DNA of 64,000 nt from Streptomyces hayashii (GCF_024539815.1 NZ_JAHHIU010000086.1:1-64000); one strand, 5' to 3'. Positions 23,999 through 32,502 are shown, numbered from the stretch's first letter. Program-made: numbers and translations. The notes: generated by a model not told the origin, from the sequence alone.

Positions 23999-25288
23999 TC
24001 AGTCGCTCGGTGCACGCCGTCGACGGGTTCTCGTCCCGTTCCGGCGGCGGAGCCCCTCGACCGCCGGCCCGGCCGGCAAGCCCGCGACCAGTCCCCACAG
24101 CGCGGCCGCACCCAGCGCCGACCACAGCTCGGGGCGCAGGAGCAGCCGCCCGGACAGTCCGCCGCCCAGATCGCCCAGGCCCAGGACGGACAGGCCGTAG
24201 TGCGCGGAGATCCGGCAGGTCAGGCAGATCATGAGCACCGTGACCACCAGCGCGACCGCAGTGCGCAGGGCATGCCGCCAAGGACGCGTCCGGGCCGGCG
24301 AGTGCGCGGCCGTCAGGAGCGCGGCCGCCGACACGAGGACCGCGTCCACGACGATCAGCCACCACACCCGCCCGTCGTGCTCGGCGAGGGTGCTCAGGTT
24401 CAGCCGAGCGGTGTCCGGACCGCGCAGCACCTCGTCCAGGACGTGCGGCATCGGCAGGGCGAACGGCCCCTCCACCCGGCCGTTCCAGGTGGCCCCCAGA
24501 CCGATGGTGAACACCGGCCACACCACGTTGGGCATCCCGAGCAGAACCACCGCGAACGTTTCGGCCGGGCGCCCGCGGGTCGCCGCGACGACGAGCGCGA
24601 CGAGCACCCCCACAGCGACGCAGGCCAGCAGCAGCACGATCATCGCGTGCGCGGCCGGCCGTACCGACTCCTGCAGACGCAGCAGCCGGGTCGGCAACGG
24701 AGCCGAGCGTGAGACGAGCAACGCCGCCACGAACACACCGGCCAGCCACACCGCGCCGGACACCAGGGTCAGCGGCACGTCGGTGGTGAAACCTGCCTCC
24801 GGGCCGACGCCGAACAGTTCGCCCAGGTCGTTCAGCGTGTCGTCGCCGAGAGGGAGCGCGAAGGTCCGGTGCGCGGCGAGTGCGGCGCCGAGCACGACGA
24901 GCAGCCAGACGACGGCGATCCGCGCCGCCCAGCCGGCCAGCTCCGCGGCGCTCGCGACCGCCCGGCGCCGCAGCGGCCGCAGAAAACCCGCGCCGACCAC
25001 GAGCGCCCCGACGAGAGCGACCGACAGCGGCATCACCGTCAGGCCCGCCCGGGTGGCGGCGAGGCCGCCGGCATCGCCGGAGACCTCGACCGTGCCGCCG
25101 ACGGCCGTGACGAAGGTCGCCGCTACCAGCCGGGGGAAGGCGCCCTCGGGCAGATCCGAGGCTCCCGCCGCCCACAGGCCCAGCGCGGCGACCACCCCCA
25201 TGGCGATCGTCCCGGCCACTGCCGTGCCGACCGCCCGGCCCCACCCGTGGCGGGAGACTGCCTGGTCATGGGGGCTGTGCCGGATCAC
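23999..25288 (-). CDS. Streptophobe family membrane protein
   Basis: A 429-residue polytopic membrane protein with about ten hydrophobic segments, ending in a basic tail (RRRNGTRTRRRR). Landmarks include GMPNVVWPVFTIGLGATWNG at about 250-269, which is typical of the Streptomyces-restricted streptophobe family. Function is unknown. The GTG at 25288 lies exactly 6 bp after TAGCGT on the minus strand, so the mRNA is probably leaderless. It diverges from the HATPase gene at 25504. Confidence 0.82.
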   Translation of the reverse strand: MIRHSPHDQAVSRHGWGRAVGTAVAGTIAMGVVAALGLWAAGASDLPEGAFPRLVAATFVTAVGGTVEVSGDAGGLAATRAGLTVMPLSVALVGALVVGAGFLRPLRRRAVASAAELAGWAARIAVVWLLVVLGAALAAHRTFALPLGDDTLNDLGELFGVGPEAGFTTDVPLTLVSGAVWLAGVFVAALLVSRSAPLPTRLLRLQESVRPAAHAMIVLLLACVAVGVLVALVVAATRGRPAETFAVVLLGMPNVVWPVFTIGLGATWNGRVEGPFALPMPHVLDEVLRGPDTARLNLSTLAEHDGRVWWLIVVDAVLVSAAALLTAAHSPARTRPWRHALRTAVALVVTVLMICLTCRISAHYGLSVLGLGDLGGGLSGRLLLRPELWSALGAAALWGLVAGLPAGPAVEGLRRRNGTRTRRRRAPSD

Positions 25289-25503
25289 GCTGCCACGCTA
25301 GGCAGTGCTGACGGGGCGCGCCTGCCGGGAGGGCCGTTCGCGACCGGCCGGCAGACCGGGGGCGGTCATCGCGGGTATGTGAGGAACCCCATGGTCGTTG
25401 CGCGCACGAGGTGATAAATGAGGGGGACTGCACTGCGCGACTCGGGGTACGAGCACTGGTGCACAGCAGCGTCCGGCACGTCCGGCCTCCCAGAGAGAAA
25501 CGC

Positions 25504-25965
25504 ATGATCGAGCACATCGAGCACCTGGACGGGGCAGTGATACCGATTGGTTTCGATGTACCCGTGGAACCGCTGAGGCGGGCTGCGCACTACACGGGTG
25601 AGCCCGGCTGCATAGCCGAGGCCCGCGCCTTCGCCGCCCACTTCGTGGACCAGCTCAGGACCGAGTGGTGCGCCAAGGCCGGGGACCGGGTGATCGGCGA
25701 GGTGATGCTCGTGGTCAGCGAACTGGTGACCAACGCCGACCGGCACAGCAACGGGCCGTACATCCTGGAACTGGAGGGCACGGACGCCTCGGTCACGGTG
25801 TGCGTCTACGACAGCAGCGACGCGCTGCCCATGCGGTTTCCCAAGGACCCCCAGCGGGTCGGCCGGCACGGCCTGGAGATCGTGCACGCGGTGGCCGCGG
25901 AGGTCACCGCGGAGCGCGTGCCGGTCGGCAAGCGCGTCCGTGCCGTGCTCAGGCTCGACGCCTAG
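25504..25965 (+). CDS. HATPase-fold anti-sigma-like ATP-binding protein
   Basis: A 153-residue single-domain GHKL ATPase of the HATPase_c_2 class. The N-box is VVSELVTNADRHS (about 75-87), the G1-like loop is VYDSSDALP, and GRHGLEIVHAVA is the second nucleotide loop. Such small kinases act as anti-sigma factors of SigB/SigF-type sigma factors or as anti-anti-sigma kinases. The start at 25504 has GAGAGAAA upstream; the open frame extends further back. A SigB-family sigma gene lies 300 bp away, convergent, making a functional pairing plausible but unproven. Confidence 0.85.
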   Translation: MIEHIEHLDGAVIPIGFDVPVEPLRRAAHYTGEPGCIAEARAFAAHFVDQLRTEWCAKAGDRVIGEVMLVVSELVTNADRHSNGPYILELEGTDASVTVCVYDSSDALPMRFPKDPQRVGRHGLEIVHAVAAEVTAERVPVGKRVRAVLRLDA

Positions 25966-26273
25966 GTCCGCGGGGCGCCCCGCCCCCACCCGCTGCCTGG
26001 CTGCCCTTCCGTGCGCCGCGCCGTGGACGGGCCCCCAGCCGTCTCTTCGTGGCCTGGGCCGTCTCGTCGTGGCCCGGTCGCCTGCGACGCATGCTGCCGG
26101 AGTTCCGGCACCTGCTCCACCGGCGCTCTCCCGGTGCTTTCCCGGCGACGCCCGTCGCCCGCCCGGTCCGCCGCATGCCTTCGCCGGCCGGCCGTGTGCT
26201 CTCGGTCGGCCTACGGACCGTCCTGTTCATCCCGGCTCGGCCGGGTCGCTCACCGGCTGGGGGGCCGCTTCTG
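25966..26273. other. Convergent intergenic region, no gene seen
   Basis: A 308-bp gap between the convergent HATPase and sigma genes. GCGGGGCGCCCCGC (25970-25983) is a loopless palindrome just after the HATPase stop and may help termination. Short open frames here look non-coding. Confidence 0.35.
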
Positions 26274-27161
26274 TCAGGCGCAGCCGAGCTCGCCCAGCAT
26301 GCCCTGGCGCAGCCGGGCGATGATCCGCTTGATCAGGCGGGAGACGTGCATCTGGGAGCAGCCGAGCCGCTCGCCGATCTCCGCCTGCGTGGCCTCCTCG
26401 ACGAACCGCATGTGGATGATCTGCCGGTCGCGCTCGCTGAGCTCGGCCATGAGCGGGGCGAGCGAGTGGTAGTCCTCGACGAGGCGCAGCCCCTCTTCCT
26501 CCACGCCGATGAAGTCGGCGAGGACCGCCTCGCCGTTCTCCGGGCCGTCGCCGGTGAGCGCGGCGTCGAGGGAGGAGGAGTTGTAGCCGTTGGCGGCGAT
26601 CTGCGCCTCGACGACCTGGCTCTGGGCGATGTTCATCAGCGTGGCCAGCTCGGCCACGGTCGGCTCCCGGTCGAGACGGCTGGCGAGCTCGTCGCGCGCC
26701 TTGGCCAGCTCGACGCGCAGCTCCTGGAGCCGGCGCGGCACGTGGACGGCCCAGGTCGTGTCCCGGAAGAAACGCTTGATCTCGCCGACGATGTAGGGGA
26801 GCGCGAACGACGTGAACTCCACCTCGCGGGCCACCTCGAACCGGTCGATGGCCTTGATCAGGCCGATCATCCCGGTCTGGACGATGTCCTCCATGTCGTC
26901 CCCGCGGCCCCGGAAGCGACCGGCCGCGAACCGCACGAGAGACATGTTCATCTCGATGAGCGTGTTGCGCGCGTACTGGTACTCGTGCGTTCCCTCTTCC
27001 AGCACGGCCAGTCGCTGGAAGAACTGCCGGGACAGTTCGCGGGCGTCGCGCGGGGCGATGCTGCGCGGCGACTCGATGCCCGGCAGCGGTGCGCCGTCCG
27101 TGCTGGCTCCGGCGCCGCCCTCGACGACCTCTGCCTCCGACCGGTTCACGGCGGTCTGCAT
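26274..27161 (-). CDS. SigB/SigF/SigG-family RNA polymerase sigma factor
   Basis: A 295-residue general-stress-type sigma factor. Region 2 contains VRFAAGRFRGRGDDMEDIVQ and GMIGLIKAIDRFEVAREVEF; region 3 has AVHVPRRLQELRVELAKARD with REPTVAELATLMN; region 4 is LSERDRQIIHMRFVEEATQA followed by EIGERLGCSQMHVSRLIKRI. The length and the DMEDIVQTGMIGLI block match the SigB family. The start at 27161 has GAGGGAGAG upstream. A GCATG-N14-GGGTAC promoter lies 90-110 bp upstream, suggesting autoregulation or control by a paralogue. The PopR gene diverges from it. Confidence 0.93.
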   Translation of the reverse strand: MQTAVNRSEAEVVEGGAGASTDGAPLPGIESPRSIAPRDARELSRQFFQRLAVLEEGTHEYQYARNTLIEMNMSLVRFAAGRFRGRGDDMEDIVQTGMIGLIKAIDRFEVAREVEFTSFALPYIVGEIKRFFRDTTWAVHVPRRLQELRVELAKARDELASRLDREPTVAELATLMNIAQSQVVEAQIAANGYNSSSLDAALTGDGPENGEAVLADFIGVEEEGLRLVEDYHSLAPLMAELSERDRQIIHMRFVEEATQAEIGERLGCSQMHVSRLIKRIIARLRQGMLGELGCA

Positions 27162-27247
27162 GGTCTCTCCCTCGACAGTCACGGTTCGACGTCTGTTGTT
27201 CTCGGTCCGTGATCGGACGCGCATACGCACGCCCGTTCAGGGGGCGG

Positions 27248-27272
27248 GTACCCGGTCTTCGCCGACCCATGC
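27248..27272 (-). promoter_or_regulatory. SigB-type promoter for the sigma gene
   Basis: On the minus strand GCATG (27268-27272) is followed after 14 bp by GGGTAC (27248-27253). This fits the streptomycete SigB consensus GNNTN-N14-16-GGGTAC/T. It gives a leader of roughly 75-80 nt before the ATG at 27161. Confidence 0.5.
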
Positions 27273-27390
27273 ATACGAACGGCGGAGAAAAACGCTGCGG
27301 GAATCCGCCCGTCGGCGAGCCTCGTCGGCCGCGCCCGCCGATTCCACCCAGGGCGCAACACCGCACCCTTGCGGGGCCGACCGGCGCTCC

Positions 27391-27396
27391 TAGGCT
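27391..27396 (+). promoter_or_regulatory. -10 element for leaderless popR mRNA
   Basis: TAGGCT ends 6 bp before the GTG at 27403; TTGCGG lies 16 bp upstream as a possible -35. No ribosome site precedes the GTG. Confidence 0.55.
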
Positions 27397-27402
27397 TGAG
27401 AG

Positions 27403-27867
27403 GTGAGCAATCAAGAGGTGAGCCGTCAAGCGTCGGACCGAGCCCGCGTGATCCCGTTGCGTCCGCCTTCCGCGCGCCCGCCTTCCGCGCGCCCCGGAGT
27501 CCCCGTCCCCGTCTCCGCCCCGGTCTCCGGACCCGGTCCCGCCGCGTCCCGGCCCGCCGTGAGAGAGCCCCTGTGGCGGGACCTGATCGGAGACGTCCTG
27601 CGCCGCGAACGTCAGGCGCAGGAACGCACCCTCAAGGACGTCGCCGACACCGCCCGTATCTCCATGCCGTATCTGTCGGAGGTCGAGCGCGGCCGCAAGG
27701 AGGCCTCCTCGGAGGTCCTCGCGGCCGCCGCCCAGGCCCTCGGCCTGAGCCTGGGCGACCTGCTGACCCGGGCCCAGGGCGAGCTGATCAGGCTCGCCGG
27801 CCGGCATCCCGCGCGCAGCCGCGCGACGTCCGCCTCGTCGTACGACGGGCTCTGCCTGGCCGCCTGA
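27403..27867 (+). CDS. popR: PopR, XRE-family activator of clpP3-clpP4
   Basis: A 154-residue helix-turn-helix regulator. A Pro/Ala/Ser-rich N-terminal arm (about 1-50, with a PPSAR repeat) precedes the Cro/C1 domain (about 57-122), which contains RTLKDVADTARISMPYLSEV followed by ERGRKEASSEVLAAAAQAL. The protein ends in two alanines (CLAA). In S. lividans, PopR activates clpP3-clpP4 and is degraded by ClpP1/ClpP2 through its C-terminal alanines, and the same tail is seen here. The gene is convergent with clpP4, 21 bp away. A shorter start at 27559 would remove the arm, but the TAGGCT leaderless promoter supports 27403. Confidence 0.9.
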   Translation: MSNQEVSRQASDRARVIPLRPPSARPPSARPGVPVPVSAPVSGPGPAASRPAVREPLWRDLIGDVLRRERQAQERTLKDVADTARISMPYLSEVERGRKEASSEVLAAAAQALGLSLGDLLTRAQGELIRLAGRHPARSRATSASSYDGLCLAA

Positions 27868-27888
27868 CGCGCCCGGCGGGCCGGCGTC
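27866..27888. terminator. Bidirectional hairpin between popR and clpP4
   Basis: GACGC-GCCC pairs with GGGC-cg-GCGTC (27866-27888), a bulged stem overlapping the popR stop and ending next to the clpP4 stop. It probably separates the convergent transcripts. Confidence 0.45.
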
Positions 27889-28491
27889 TCACACCGTGGC
27901 GAGACGCCGGCTCAACACCTCGTCGGCCAGCCCGTAGGCCACCGCTTCCTCGGCGCTGAACACCTTGTCGCGGTCCATGTCAGCGCGCAGCGTCGTGATG
28001 TCGTGCCGGGTGTGCCGGGCCAGCACCTCCTCAACCTGCGAGCGGATGCGGACCATCTCCTTGGCCTGGAGCGCCAGATCCGACACGGTGCCCTGCCGGC
28101 CGCCGCTCGCCGGCTGCCCGAGCAGCACGCGCGCGTGCTCCAGCACGAACCGCCGGCCGGGATCCCCGCCCGCCAGCAGGACGGCCGCGGTCGAGGCGGC
28201 CTGTCCGACGCAGAACGTCGAGATGGGGGCCTGGACGAACGTCATGGTGTCGTAGATCGCCATGAGCGAGGTGAACGAGCCGCCGGGCGAGTTGAGGTAG
28301 ATCGCGATCTCGTTCTCCGGCGCCGACGACTCCAGATGGAGGAGTTGCGCGATGACGACGTTGGCGACGCCGTCGTCGATCTCCGTGCCGATGAAGATGA
28401 TCCGCTCGGACAGCAGCCGGCTGAACACGTCGTAGGACCGCTCGCCCTGCGGGGTCCGCTCGACGACGTTCGGAATCGTGTAGGTCCCCAT
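27889..28491 (-). CDS. clpP4: ClpP4 protease subunit with non-canonical active site
   Basis: A 200-residue ClpP-family subunit, second gene of the clpP3-clpP4 operon. The nucleophile Ser100 is present ([17 protein letters not shown]) and Asp171 is present ([14 protein letters not shown]). The catalytic His is missing: the usual HQP motif reads GQP with Gly125 ([12 protein letters not shown]). A ClpP with this change should not form the normal Ser-His-Asp triad, so it may be a structural or regulatory partner in a mixed barrel with ClpP3. The start is 1 bp downstream of the clpP3 stop, indicating translational coupling. Known paralogues are induced when ClpP1P2 is impaired. Confidence 0.93.
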   Translation of the reverse strand: MGTYTIPNVVERTPQGERSYDVFSRLLSERIIFIGTEIDDGVANVVIAQLLHLESSAPENEIAIYLNSPGGSFTSLMAIYDTMTFVQAPISTFCVGQAASTAAVLLAGGDPGRRFVLEHARVLLGQPASGGRQGTVSDLALQAKEMVRIRSQVEEVLARHTRHDITTLRADMDRDKVFSAEEAVAYGLADEVLSRRLATV

Positions 28492-28492
28492 G

Positions 28493-29131
28493 TCACAGCC
28501 CCATCCGTCGCTTGGAGGCGGTGGGCTGGACGTCCGCGAGGGACTCCACGACCCGGTCCACCATGCCGTACTCCCTGGCCTGCTCGGCCGTGAACCAGCG
28601 GTCGCGGTCCCCGTCGCGGGAGATGGTCTCCGGGGACTGGCCGGTGTGCTCGGCGGTGATCCGCTCGATGGTCCGCTTGGTGAACTCCAGGTTCTCGGCC
28701 TGGATCTCGATGTCCGCGGTGGTGCCGCCGATCCCGGCGGACGGCTGGTGCATCATGACGCGCGCGTTCGGCAGCGCGTACCGCTTGCCGGGCGCGCCGA
28801 CGCTGAGCAGGAACTGGCCCATGCTGGCGGCGAAGCCCATGGCGAGCGTCGAGACGTCGTTGGGGATCAGCTGCATCGTGTCGTAGATCGCCAGCCCCGC
28901 GTGCACCGATCCGCCCGGGCTGTTGATGTACAGGCTGATGTCGGTGCGCGGGTCCTCCGCCGAGAGGATCAGCAGCTGGGAGCAGACCCGGTTGGCGGAG
29001 ACCTCGTCGACCTGGGTGCCCAGCAGGACGATGCGCCGGCCCAGCAGTTGGGCGGCGAGCTGGTCGTCGAACCGGGTGGGTGCCGTGTCGCCCTCCTCGG
29101 CCCGGGGTGCGAACGTGCTGAGTGGAGTCAT
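28493..29131 (-). CDS. clpP3: ClpP3 ATP-dependent protease catalytic subunit
   Basis: A 212-residue ClpP serine protease subunit. The full triad is visible: Ser103 ([15 protein letters not shown]), His128 ([11 protein letters not shown]) and Asp173 ([15 protein letters not shown]). The N-terminus (about 1-20) is longer than E. coli mature ClpP and may carry a propeptide. It forms a tetradecameric barrel working with Clp ATPases. GAGGAG precedes the ATG. It is the first gene of the PopR-controlled operon; two PopR-type palindromes lie 73-103 bp upstream. Confidence 0.95.
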   Translation of the reverse strand: MTPLSTFAPRAEEGDTAPTRFDDQLAAQLLGRRIVLLGTQVDEVSANRVCSQLLILSAEDPRTDISLYINSPGGSVHAGLAIYDTMQLIPNDVSTLAMGFAASMGQFLLSVGAPGKRYALPNARVMMHQPSAGIGGTTADIEIQAENLEFTKRTIERITAEHTGQSPETISRDGDRDRWFTAEQAREYGMVDRVVESLADVQPTASKRRMGL

Positions 29132-29203
29132 CGGTTCTCCTCGTCGTGGCGCGGATGCCGTCGACCCCACTGTCGACCGGGCATCGCGCCCGCAGGCCGT
29201 TTC

Positions 29204-29233
29204 TCTGCCCGCGGCAGATTCGCCACGGGCAGA
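29204..29233. promoter_or_regulatory. Two abutting PopR operators upstream of clpP3
   Basis: Site 1, TCTGCC-CGC-GGCAGA (29204-29218), is a perfect palindrome identical to the TCTGCC-N3-GGCAGA motif I recall for PopR binding at S. lividans clpP3. Site 2, TTCGCC-ACG-GGCAGA (29219-29233), directly abuts it with one degenerate half. The sites lie 73-103 bp upstream of the clpP3 ATG, as expected for an activator. Confidence 0.75.
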
Positions 29234-29359
29234 GCGCTCCGGGGCGTCGTGCGCGGCCCGCCGGAACGTCGCACAGCCGGTCCGGCGGTCCGGCCGATGA
29301 GTTCCGGGGCCCTCGGGAGTCGACACTGAAGACCGCGTCCCACGCCCAGGAGGTTGGCG

Positions 29360-29842
29360 ATGACCACCGACGGATTCACCACGTGTCTCTGGTTCGACGG
29401 CCAGGCCGAGGAGGCCGCCCACTACTACGTCTCGATCTTCAAGAACTCCGCGATCGGGAGCATCGGCCGTTACAACGAGGCCGGTCCCGGCCCGGCGGGC
29501 TCCGTGCTGGCCGTGGAGTTCACGGCCAACGGACAGAGATTCGTCGGGATCAACGGCGGCCCGCAGTTCACCTTCAGCGAGGCGATCTCCTTCCAGATCA
29601 GCTGCGCGGACCAGGAGGAGGTCGACCACTACTGGGCCAAGCTCACCGAGAACGGCGGCGAGCCCGGCCCGTGCGGCTGGCTGAAGGACAGGTACGGCCT
29701 GTCCTGGCAGGTCATCCCGGACGGGGTGATCGAGATGATCAGCGACCCCGACCCCGAGAAGGCGGCCCGCACCACCCGAGCCATGTACGCCATGGGCAAG
29801 CTCGACCTCGCCGCCCTGCGCAGGGCCTACGAGGGCGAGTAG
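29360..29842 (+). CDS. VOC-family protein (PhnB/3-demethylubiquinone-type)
   Basis: A 160-residue VOC protein of the PhnB/3-dmu-9_3-mt subfamily. Typical segments are TTCLWFDGQAEEAAHYYVSI at the start, FVGINGGPQFTFSEAISFQI in the middle and GPCGWLKDRYGLSWQVIPDG near the C-terminus. These proteins usually dimerise; substrate unknown. AGGAGG lies 6 bp upstream of the ATG at 29360. The gene starts 229 bp from divergent clpP3. Its 3' end overlaps the convergent phosphotransferase gene by 16 bp. Confidence 0.9.
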   Translation: MTTDGFTTCLWFDGQAEEAAHYYVSIFKNSAIGSIGRYNEAGPGPAGSVLAVEFTANGQRFVGINGGPQFTFSEAISFQISCADQEEVDHYWAKLTENGGEPGPCGWLKDRYGLSWQVIPDGVIEMISDPDPEKAARTTRAMYAMGKLDLAALRRAYEGE

Positions 29843-30759
29843 GCGCCGGACGCCGGGGGAGGCGCTTGCGACCGGGACTCGGCCAGGATCTCGGCGATCA
29901 CATGCCGGGAGTTCTCCGCCAGCGGCGGATTGGTCTGCCAGTAGAACGGCAGCTGGATCAGCGAGATCGACAGCGCCCAGCCCCGGCCGCGCGCCCACTC
30001 GGCGTCGTCCGCGCCCACGGCCTCGCGGAAGGCGCCGCGCGCCGACGCGGGCAGCAGGTTCCACGCGATGATCAGATCGACGGCCGGGTCGCCGATCCCG
30101 ACGCCGCCGAAGTCGATCACCGCCGCGAGCCGTCCGTCCCGGACCAGCACGTTCCCGGGCGAGAGGTCCCCGTGGGCCCAGACGGGCGGCGCCGCGTGGC
30201 CCGGCGCCCGCAGCGCCTCCTCCCACAGGGCGGTGACCGCGCCGGTGTCGATCCGTCCGGTGAGCCGGGCGAGGGCGTCGCGGGTGGGGCCGTCGCGCTC
30301 GGCCAGCGGGACGCCCCGGTCGTTCGGCGGGCAGCCCCGCGGGTCGATCGCGCGCAGGGCGGTGACGAACGCCGCCAGCTCCGCCGCCAGCGACAGCGGC
30401 CGCTCCACGGCGCCCGCGACCGGATTGCGGCCGTCCAGCCAGCGGTAGACCGACCAGGGCCAGGCGAACCCCTCTCCCGGCCCGCCCCGCGCCAGCGGCG
30501 CCGGCGTCGCCACCGGCAGGGCCGGCCCGAGCCGGGTCAGCCACTGCTGCTCGTGTCCCACGCTCTCGACCGCGTCGGGATGCCGGGGCAGTCGCACCAC
30601 CTTGTCGTCCCCCAGCCGGAACATCGCGTTCTCCGTGCCGGAGGAGGGCAGCCGCCGCACGGGCAGCCCGGCCCATCGCGGGAACTGGGCGGCGACGAGC
30701 CGGCTCACCAGCGGGGCGTCGAGGTCGACCTCGTCCGGACGCATCTTCACGGCACACAT
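29827..30759 (-). CDS. Aminoglycoside phosphotransferase (APH)-family kinase
   Basis: A roughly 310-residue APH/choline-kinase-fold protein. The catalytic loop is VWAHGDLSPGNVLVRDG (about 187-203), with the HGDxxxxN pattern, and the metal-binding segment is AVIDFGGVGIGDP (about 208-220), with the conserved DFG-like Asp. Relatives phosphorylate aminoglycosides, macrolides or ordinary metabolites; nothing points to a specific drug. Several starts are possible: ATG at 30759, GTG at 30750 or ATG at 30744. None has a strong ribosome site. It is convergent with the VOC gene and overlaps it slightly. Confidence 0.87.
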   Translation of the reverse strand: MCAVKMRPDEVDLDAPLVSRLVAAQFPRWAGLPVRRLPSSGTENAMFRLGDDKVVRLPRHPDAVESVGHEQQWLTRLGPALPVATPAPLARGGPGEGFAWPWSVYRWLDGRNPVAGAVERPLSLAAELAAFVTALRAIDPRGCPPNDRGVPLAERDGPTRDALARLTGRIDTGAVTALWEEALRAPGHAAPPVWAHGDLSPGNVLVRDGRLAAVIDFGGVGIGDPAVDLIIAWNLLPASARGAFREAVGADDAEWARGRGWALSISLIQLPFYWQTNPPLAENSRHVIAEILAESRSQAPPPASGAYSPS

Positions 30760-30941
30760 GCACTCCATTGGAGGAGACCGACTGCCCGGACGTCCAACGG
30801 ATTTCGCGGCGGAGCCGACCGTGCGGCCCGGGTCGCGCGCCGCGGCTCCTCCTGGCGGACCGTGTGCTCGGCGCGCGGGCCGGGGGCCGGGTGGCTAGCG
30901 TGAGGAACCGGACAAACCATCTCATCAGGAGGGCCGTCGTG

Positions 30942-31742
30942 ATGGCCGTACGACCAGAGGGAGCCCCGTGCTGGGCCGACGCGATGTTCAGCGACGTGGA
31001 GGGCGCCAAGAGGTTCTACGGCGACGTTCTCGGCTGGACCTTCGGCGAGGCGACGTCGGAGTACGGGAACTACACCCAGGCCTACGTCGACGGCAAGGCG
31101 GTGGCCGCCGTCGTCCCGCCGATGCCCGGCCAGGAGGGGCAGTCCCAGTGGTGCCTCTACCTCGCCTCGCCGGACGCCGCCGCGACCGCGGCCAGGATCC
31201 GTGAGCACGGCGGGGAGGTGCTGATGGAGCCGATGCAGGTCGGCGAGTTCGGGACGATGTGCCTGGGCCGCGAACCCGGCGGCGCGGTCTTCGGGGTGTG
31301 GCAGGCGGGCGTCCACGAGGGCTTCGAGGCCCCGCCCGGACAGCCCGGAGCGTACTGCTGGGCCGAGGTCTTCACCCGCGAACCCGACAAGACGGACGCG
31401 TTCCTCCCGGCCGTCTTCCCCTACACGGCGAAGCAGATGCGGGACGACGCGGTCGACTTCCGGATGTTCGAGATCGGCGGAGAGACCGTGCTGGGCCGCA
31501 TGCGGATGGGGGAGGAGTTCCCGCCCGAGGTGCCGTCGTACGTCAACGTCTACTTCACGGTCGACGACTGCGACGAGGCGGTGGCCAGGGCGACCCGGCA
31601 GGGCGGCGTACTGCGCTTCGGCCCGATGGACACGCCGTTCGGCCGGTTCGCGGCGCTCAGCGATCCGCAGGGCGCGAGCTTCTCGGTGATCGACGTGACG
31701 ACCACCGCGGGGGACATGCCGCAGTCCGACGAGGTGTCCTAG
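30942..31742 (+). CDS. Two-module VOC-family protein
   Basis: A 266-residue protein with two tandem VOC domains (about 7-130 and 135-258). The first begins PCWADAMFSDVEGAKRFYGD and the second AYCWAEVFTREPDKTDAFLP. The overall layout resembles a glyoxalase-like hydroxylase group common in Streptomyces. The second module ends FGRFAALSDPQGASFSVIDV. CAGGAGGG precedes the ATG at 30942. It may bind a metal and an organic substrate between the modules; the reaction is unknown. Confidence 0.87.
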   Translation: MAVRPEGAPCWADAMFSDVEGAKRFYGDVLGWTFGEATSEYGNYTQAYVDGKAVAAVVPPMPGQEGQSQWCLYLASPDAAATAARIREHGGEVLMEPMQVGEFGTMCLGREPGGAVFGVWQAGVHEGFEAPPGQPGAYCWAEVFTREPDKTDAFLPAVFPYTAKQMRDDAVDFRMFEIGGETVLGRMRMGEEFPPEVPSYVNVYFTVDDCDEAVARATRQGGVLRFGPMDTPFGRFAALSDPQGASFSVIDVTTTAGDMPQSDEVS

Positions 31743-31785
31743 CCGCGCGGCCGGGGACCCGTGGGCCCATGGCATGATCGTGCGC

Positions 31786-32487
31786 ATGCGTGAACGAGTG
31801 GTGGCCGCGTGCGACGGGGCCTCGAAGGGGAACCCCGGTCCGGCGGCCTGGGCGTGGGTGGTCGCGGACGACACGGAGGCGCCGGCCCGCTGGGAGGCGG
31901 GCCCGCTCGGCAAGGCCACCAACAACGTCGCCGAACTGACCGCGTTGGAACGCCTGTTGGCGGCGACCGACCCGGCCGTTCCGCTTGAGGTCCGCATGGA
32001 CTCCCAGTACGCCATGAAGGCCGTCACCACCTGGCTGCCCGGCTGGAAGCGCAACGGCTGGAAGACCTCCGCCGGCAAGCCCGTGGCCAACCAGGAACTG
32101 GTCGTGCGGATCGACGAGCTGCTCGACGGCCGCTCGGTCGACTTCCGCTACGTGCCCGCCCACCAGGTCGACGGCGACCCGCTCAACGACTTCGCGGACC
32201 GCGCCGCCAGCCAGGCGGCGATCGTCCAGCAGCCCGCCGGCAGCGATCGGGGGTCTCCCGAGCCGCCGTCCTCGCCGGACACTCCGAAGGCGGCGTCCGG
32301 ACAGAAGAACGGCCGCCCCGCCGGGAACAAGTCGTCCCGGCGGAGCGGCGGTTCGTCCTCCCGCACGATCAAGGCCAAGTTCCCCGGCCGCTGTATGTGC
32401 GGTCGCCCCTACGCGGCGGGCGAGGACATCGCCAAGAACGCGCAGGGCTGGGGGCACCCGGAGTGCCGTACGGCGGACGCCGGTTGA
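31786..32487 (+). CDS. rnhA: Ribonuclease HI with C-terminal zinc-ribbon-like extension
   Basis: A 233-residue protein. Residues 1-150 are RNase HI, which cuts RNA in RNA-DNA hybrids. The four carboxylates are Asp10 (ACDGASKGNPG), Glu50 (NNVAELTALE), Asp72 (RMDSQYAMK) and Asp135 (PLNDFADRAAS). A flexible Ser/Pro/Gly/Lys linker (about 155-205) leads to a C-terminal module with CMCGRPY and GWGHPEC, a possible C-x-C/H-x2-C metal site. The start may be ATG at 31786; CATGAT lies 7 bp upstream, a leaderless pattern. The tail may aid nucleic-acid binding. Confidence 0.9.
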   Translation: MRERVVAACDGASKGNPGPAAWAWVVADDTEAPARWEAGPLGKATNNVAELTALERLLAATDPAVPLEVRMDSQYAMKAVTTWLPGWKRNGWKTSAGKPVANQELVVRIDELLDGRSVDFRYVPAHQVDGDPLNDFADRAASQAAIVQQPAGSDRGSPEPPSSPDTPKAASGQKNGRPAGNKSSRRSGGSSSRTIKAKFPGRCMCGRPYAAGEDIAKNAQGWGHPECRTADAG

Positions 32488-32502
32488 GCGGGGGCGCGGC
32501 CC

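Noticed and set aside
25970-25983. GCGGGGCGCCCCGC as a hairpin terminator
   Set aside because: It is a perfect palindrome without loop bases and can form only a short stem; kept only as a remark.
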